Origin: Fictibacillus fluitans
GTDB taxonomy: Bacteria > Bacillota > Bacilli > Bacillales > Fictibacillaceae
NCBI RefSeq assembly: GCF_030418125.1
Contig: NZ_JAUHTR010000013.1
Coordinates: forward strand, 1-64,000
Reading direction: 5' to 3'
Length of the DNA: 64,000 bases
Shown: positions 57,155 to 64,000 of the stretch, one piece after another
Layout of the letters: every line of letters starts with the position of its first letter
Position numbering within the stretch: position 1 is the first letter of the stretch
Program-made: the position numbers and the translations under genes
The notes under the pieces: generated by a model
What the model was told of the DNA's origin: nothing
Database searches by the model: none
Seen by the model: the letters and a program-made list of their open reading frames with translations, nothing else

Positions 57155-59772
57155 TAGTTCACTGCTTCAATATCATCCAGGTAAAGGGTACTGCTCAGTG
57201 TGGCTCCATCGACCGCGTTAACATACACCGAAAAGTCCTGTACCTTTTTCAGATTGTCGGGATTCAATGTTTTCCCTTGATTGGCTGTATCCCAAGGAGC
57301 AACTTTAAATTGGCTGAAAGGCAGTTCAACCCAGCCCGTTTCCGTGGATGCCAAGGAAGGATATGCTTCATATGAAACACCATCCACCTTCAATTGAACA
57401 ACCATCTTCTGCTTTTTCCCGTCAGGCGCAAGCCAGAATTTAAGCGTTTGAAAAGAAGACCAGTCTACACTGCCAAGTGATTTTGTAATGCCCGCATATC
57501 CTGAACCGGCCAGTGTGTAGTCAAACTTCAAACCATAGTTTCCACTGCTCTTATGGCTGCTGTCCAGTGAAACGGCAGTAGCATCGCCGCCGGCGTGGAC
57601 AAATTTAACACCAAGTGCCGAGCTGTCGCCTTGATAGGATTCAAAATCATCCACAACCGCGGGATCAGAAATTGGTTCAGCATAGGTATTAAACAACTGG
57701 ATGTTATCGACATAGATGGTTCCGTTGAACTGCAGTCCGCTTCCGACGATTGACAACGCGAGGCTGCTGGCAGCTGCTGCTTTTTGTGGATCATTCAAAT
57801 CAACAGAGACCGGATACCTGGCAAATCGTTTGTTTTTAATGTTTACGATTTCGAGTTCAGAGAACTTCTTCTCAGTGGTACTCATACCATATTTCGTATC
57901 CCAATCAGGCAGCAGCATTGCAAGCCCCCGAACCGTTGCATCGGGATTGGATTCTCCCGCATAAGCGGGAATCAGCACATCAAACTTCACGCGCCTGACA
58001 TTTTTTAAATCCGTTTGCTGAGCCACATCCGGCAGTTGAATTTTCAGCTCCTGCCACGTGTCACTTCTCTTCATTCCTTTTACATCAATAGCCAATTTTC
58101 CCTCCCCGCGCAAAACGCCGTGCTTGAATGACGTTTGAATGGAATCAGGATATGCTCCAATGTTTTCTACTGAGTGAATGGATCTGGTGAAATTGTACTC
58201 CTTCATTAACAGCTCAGGAATTTTGACAAACACCTTTATTGTTTGCTGATCAGCGACTTTGTTCCCTCTGTAGCTGGTTACAATCAATTCAGCCGATTTG
58301 CCATTTAATGAAGCATCCGGAGACCAGCGGACAGAATAATAGCCATCACGGTCCAGCTTCATTGGCACTTCCTTAGTGGAACCCGCCACTTTAAATGTAA
58401 CGCTTGAAGGCTTCATGTTCAGCACCCGGCTGCGTACTTTAGTCACAGGCGTAGTAATGGCAGCGCTGTCTGTCGGACTCGCAATATGCATGAACGGCCT
58501 TTCTTTCGCTGCTTTTACTATATAATCATAGACGCCCTTCACCTCATTCAAAAAGAGGGTATACGGATCTTTGTAAAAATTAACAAAGTCTGGCAGAAGT
58601 TCGTGGCTGCCAAGGCTATTTGGCGCGTCACGGTAAGGTACAAACAGGTTGCCATTTAAACCAAAGTTGGCCCATGTCTGCATATACGCAATCCTTCTTG
58701 CGTCCGGATCTGCTTTAATCGAATTTGTGATTTTGGTAAACCAGTGAAGATCACCGTTTCCTGAAACCTTCATGCCCTGGGGGCTGTAGCCAAATTCCGA
58801 AAAGGTAGCCACTTTCCCTTTTTTATCAGCCATTTTTGAGATCATCGCCAAATCGCCAACCAAATTAGTTAAAAATTGCTGCGATCCTGGATTGCCCTGG
58901 CTGTCATACTGATCCATGCCCAGCACGTCCACATAGTCATCACCAGGGTAGGTCGTTAAATACGAGTTTTCACTTCCGCCAAATGTCCCGTTTGGAGAGT
59001 ATACATAAAGGAAGTTATGTACACCTTTTTTATCGCGTAAATATTCTACCGTATAACGATAGATTTCCTTATATTGAGCGGTTGTCGTCGTTTTCGCTCC
59101 CCACCAGAACCAGCCTCCGTTCTGTTCATGAAACGGCCGGAACAGCACAGGAATAAGCTGTCCATGATCATCCTTCAATCCATTCGCAAACTTCGCAATG
59201 TTATCCAGAAACGTATTGAATTCTTTATTTTTATCACCGCCCGGCAAAATATGTTCAACCACCGAGCCGGCTGTATCATTAAAGCTGCCGCTTGTTACAA
59301 AGTTTGGCATATGGGAGCTTAAGGCAAGAATTCCTCCTTTTTTGTGAACGAGCTGCATGGACGTAATCAAATTCTTTCTGCTTTTCTTTTCATCTCCAAA
59401 TACCCCTGGTTTTTCTTTTCCTTCAAGACTTAGCGTGTCCCACCCAAATACTGCTGGAAAATCACCAACGGCATTTTTAACATCGGATTCCATCTTGCCT
59501 GTTCCCGTGAGGGTCAGACCTTCATCAATGGAATGCTGATGGCCAAAAAGGACACGCTTACCTCTCGTATTTTCAAGGTACTCAAACAAAGATTTAGTAT
59601 GATTTGTAGCATGCTGATCCACAAAGTTCTCAACAATCGGTTTGTGGTGCCCCGATTTTTTCATTCCTTGAACATCTTCCATATTTCCGGCCGCTGCTGA
59701 AGAAGCCGGAAATCCTGAAAACATGACAGTGGAAGCCAGAACGGTGGTTGCCAGCTTAATTGATACTTTCAC
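57154..59772 (-). CDS. Secreted GH26 beta-mannanase with carbohydrate-binding modules
   Basis: The 872-aa protein has a signal peptide (cleavage near ASSAAA, residue 28). A GH26 catalytic domain spans residues 60-410, with general acid Glu216 in RPFHEQNGGWFWWG and nucleophile Glu326 in FSEFGYSPQG. An immunoglobulin-like segment lies near residues 430-510. Two C-terminal jelly-roll modules follow, at about 515-695 (CBM23/27-like, EYNFTRSIHSVENIG) and 705-870 (CBM11-like, VVDDFESYQGDSSALG). It cuts beta-1,4-mannan outside the cell. The start is a GTG after AAAGGAGAGGG. A cre-like site and a TATAAT box lie upstream, so glucose repression is likely. The product oligosaccharides may feed other transporters, as none is encoded next to it. 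Confidence 0.93.
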   Translation of the reverse strand: MKVSIKLATTVLASTVMFSGFPASSAAAGNMEDVQGMKKSGHHKPIVENFVDQHATNHTKSLFEYLENTRGKRVLFGHQHSIDEGLTLTGTGKMESDVKNAVGDFPAVFGWDTLSLEGKEKPGVFGDEKKSRKNLITSMQLVHKKGGILALSSHMPNFVTSGSFNDTAGSVVEHILPGGDKNKEFNTFLDNIAKFANGLKDDHGQLIPVLFRPFHEQNGGWFWWGAKTTTTAQYKEIYRYTVEYLRDKKGVHNFLYVYSPNGTFGGSENSYLTTYPGDDYVDVLGMDQYDSQGNPGSQQFLTNLVGDLAMISKMADKKGKVATFSEFGYSPQGMKVSGNGDLHWFTKITNSIKADPDARRIAYMQTWANFGLNGNLFVPYRDAPNSLGSHELLPDFVNFYKDPYTLFLNEVKGVYDYIVKAAKERPFMHIASPTDSAAITTPVTKVRSRVLNMKPSSVTFKVAGSTKEVPMKLDRDGYYSVRWSPDASLNGKSAELIVTSYRGNKVADQQTIKVFVKIPELLMKEYNFTRSIHSVENIGAYPDSIQTSFKHGVLRGEGKLAIDVKGMKRSDTWQELKIQLPDVAQQTDLKNVRRVKFDVLIPAYAGESNPDATVRGLAMLLPDWDTKYGMSTTEKKFSELEIVNIKNKRFARYPVSVDLNDPQKAAAASSLALSIVGSGLQFNGTIYVDNIQLFNTYAEPISDPAVVDDFESYQGDSSALGVKFVHAGGDATAVSLDSSHKSSGNYGLKFDYTLAGSGYAGITKSLGSVDWSSFQTLKFWLAPDGKKQKMVVQLKVDGVSYEAYPSLASTETGWVELPFSQFKVAPWDTANQGKTLNPDNLKKVQDFSVYVNAVDGATLSSTLYLDDIEAVN

Positions 59773-59801
59773 TTCATCCCTCTCCTTTGATTACTTTATA
59801 G

Positions 59802-59832
59802 GTTAAGCGCTTTCATACTTATGATAATTATA
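59802..59832 (-). promoter_or_regulatory. Mannanase promoter with cre-like site
   Basis: On the minus strand TATAAT (59827-59832) is followed, just past the expected start point, by TGAAAGCGCTTAAC (59802-59815), which matches the cre consensus at 12 of 14 positions. No good -35 box is seen. Confidence 0.55.
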
Positions 59833-59904
59833 TCCCCCTTACTTTAAATCAGCATGGTTACAAAGTACTAAAATTACTTAATCGATAAGCTAACAAACCA
59901 AAAT

Positions 59905-59928
59905 AAAAACCCCCTCTTAAAAGGGGGT
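59905..59928 (-). terminator. Terminator of the GH1/reductase operon
   Basis: On the minus strand ACCCCCTTTT pairs with AGAGGGGGT and is followed by TTTTATTTT. Confidence 0.8.
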
Positions 59929-59935
59929 CAGCTGA

Positions 59936-60946
59936 TTAGGAACGAACTGAGCTGTTCACCATCAGGATATCATCAATTCGCTGTAATTCTTCGTCACTGA
60001 AATCAAGGTTATCCAGGGCTTTCACATTGTCTTCGATTTGGCTTACTTTGCTGGCGCCGATTAGCGCAGAAGTCACTTTGCCGCCTCGCAGCACCCAGGC
60101 GAGTGCCAGCTGCGGAAGGCTTTGTCCACGGTTCGCGGCAATATCGTTCAGCATCTTCACTTTTTCAATAACCTCTGGCGTTACGCTGTTTTCATCAAGC
60201 GCTCCAGTTGATTTAGCTGCCCTTGAATCTGCCGGCACTCCGTTCAAGTACTTTGGTGTCAGCAATCCTTGAGCCAATGGGCAGAAGGCAATGGAGCCAA
60301 CACCGTTTTCCTCCAGAACATCCTGCAGGCCATCCTCGATCCAGCGGTTAAGCATGGAATAGCTCGGCTGATGGATTAATAGAGGAGTTCCAAGATCATT
60401 GAGGATTCTGATCGCTTCTTCCGTTTGTTCCGGGCTGTAGCTGGAGATTCCCACGTACAGTGCTTTCCCCTGGCGGACAACCGAATCAAGTGCTGCCATT
60501 GTTTCTTCAAGAGGGGTGTTTGGATCCGGACGGTGGGAATAGAAGATGTCCACATAATCCAGCCCCATCCGTTTCAGACTTTGATCAAGACTTGCGGTCA
60601 AATATTTCTTGGAGCCCCACTCGCCATATGGTCCTGGCCACATATAGTATCCTGCTTTGGTTGAAATAATCATTTCATCTCGGTAAGGGGCAAAGTCTGT
60701 TTTCAGGATATTGCCAAACATCTCTTCTGCCGAACCTGCTGGAGGGCCGTAGTTGTTCGCCAGATCAAAATGGGTAATACCAAGGTCAAATGCCCTTCTC
60801 AGCATGGCACGGCCGTTTTCATACGAATCGACTCCGCCAAAGTTATGCCACAGGCCCAGTGAAATGGCCGGAAGCTGAAGGCCTGAACGGCCGCTTCGGT
60901 TATATTTCATGTTTTGATAGCGATTGTTGTCTGCACTGTATACCAT
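59936..60946 (-). CDS. Aldo/keto reductase (YghZ/GPR-like)
   Basis: The 336-aa protein is like the L-glyceraldehyde-3-phosphate reductase group. It shows YNRSGRSGLQLPAISLGLWHNFG, Asp and Tyr of the tetrad in THFDLANNYGPPAGSAEEMFG, Lys in IISTKAGYYMWPGPYGEWGSKKYL, His in FYSHRPDPNTPLEE, and the cofactor segment LIGASKVSQIEDNVKAL. It is NADPH-dependent. It follows the GH1 genes by 20 bases in the same operon, but its substrate is unknown. Confidence 0.9.
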   Translation of the reverse strand: MVYSADNNRYQNMKYNRSGRSGLQLPAISLGLWHNFGGVDSYENGRAMLRRAFDLGITHFDLANNYGPPAGSAEEMFGNILKTDFAPYRDEMIISTKAGYYMWPGPYGEWGSKKYLTASLDQSLKRMGLDYVDIFYSHRPDPNTPLEETMAALDSVVRQGKALYVGISSYSPEQTEEAIRILNDLGTPLLIHQPSYSMLNRWIEDGLQDVLEENGVGSIAFCPLAQGLLTPKYLNGVPADSRAAKSTGALDENSVTPEVIEKVKMLNDIAANRGQSLPQLALAWVLRGGKVTSALIGASKVSQIEDNVKALDNLDFSDEELQRIDDILMVNSSVRS

Positions 60947-60966
60947 AAAAAAGCCTCCTATGAGTG

Positions 60967-62421
<1,455 letters not shown>

Positions 62422-62445
62422 TCATTCTCTTTATGTAAAACCGCC

Positions 62446-63879
<1,434 letters not shown>

Positions 63880-63885
63880 TTAGTA

Positions 63886-63932
63886 AAAGGTATATACATT
63901 TGTTTGATTGTTAAGAAAAGAGGGGATATCCC
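63886..63932 (-). promoter_or_regulatory. Operator-like palindromes upstream of the GH1 operon
   Basis: GTATATAC (63890-63897) is a palindrome like those bound by GntR-type regulators of PTS sugars, and GGGATATCCC (63923-63932) is a second, perfect ten-base palindrome. The regulator and the true promoter are not visible. The last 70 bases of the window show nothing further. Confidence 0.4.
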
Positions 63933-64000
63933 GAAAGTCAAAAATCGACCTTTAAGCCCCCCTTATACGTAAAATGCTTCTATGAAAAGTTGATTGTAGT

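Overview
The window is a stretch of a low-to-moderate GC Firmicutes chromosome. It is almost certainly from a member of the Bacillaceae (Bacillus, Fictibacillus or a close genus). Supporting signs are strong AGGAGG ribosome-binding sites, frequent GTG and TTG starts, sigma-A promoters, cre-like sites, many rho-independent hairpins, and families with B. subtilis counterparts (YesMN-type two-component pair, RhaEW/RhaRBMA, YjgC/YjgD, GlpP, ScoAB). There are no tRNA or rRNA genes, CRISPR arrays, insertion sequences or prophage genes. It reads as an accessory catabolic region.

Layout. 1-7 kb holds murB, a broken pirin gene, small metabolic genes, an scoAB CoA-transferase pair flanked by gene remnants, and an ArsR/SRPBCC pair. 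7-16.5 kb is an alpha-glucoside block: a GH13 alpha-glucosidase, a YesMN-type two-component system and a sugar ABC importer. The GH13 promoter and the ABC promoter share a near-identical 43-bp block. 16.8-31.9 kb is a minus-strand ethanolamine microcompartment operon (eutS-P-W-V-A-B-C-L-E-M, pduL, a eutQ-motif protein, eutN, a second BMC shell gene, a second eutB-C pair, eutH). It has ANTAR-type hairpin/terminator elements in front of eutS, eutW and eutA. 32-42.7 kb is an L-rhamnose region (rhaEW, an AraC regulator, rhaB, rhaA, rhaM, an MFS porter, an aldo/keto reductase and a DeoR repressor). 42.8-48.7 kb holds a secreted lamin-tail protein gene diverging from an MFS/TIM-barrel/HAD operon. 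The two leaders carry matching attenuators, and a GlpP-type antiterminator gene lies at the far end. 48.8-57 kb has a DUF4015 lipoprotein, an amino acid permease, an SDR and a YjgC-type formate dehydrogenase operon behind a structured leader. 57-64 kb is a polysaccharide section: a secreted GH26 mannanase and an operon of two 6-phospho-beta-glucosidases plus an aldo/keto reductase.

How it fits together. The genes form several self-contained sugar and amino-alcohol modules, each with its own regulator and terminator. In the eut module ethanolamine enters by EutH, is split by EutBC, and acetaldehyde goes through EutE and PduL to acetyl-phosphate inside a shell of EutS, EutM, EutL, EutN and one extra BMC protein. 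The second EutB lacks the substrate-binding Asp362 equivalent and may act on something else.

The most interesting candidates for something undescribed are: the twin attenuator leaders next to the GlpP-like gene; the shared alpha-glucoside promoter block; the variant EutBC pair; two unidentified structured leaders (8.9-9.2 kb and 52.6-52.7 kb); and two intergenic arrays with a 21-bp period.
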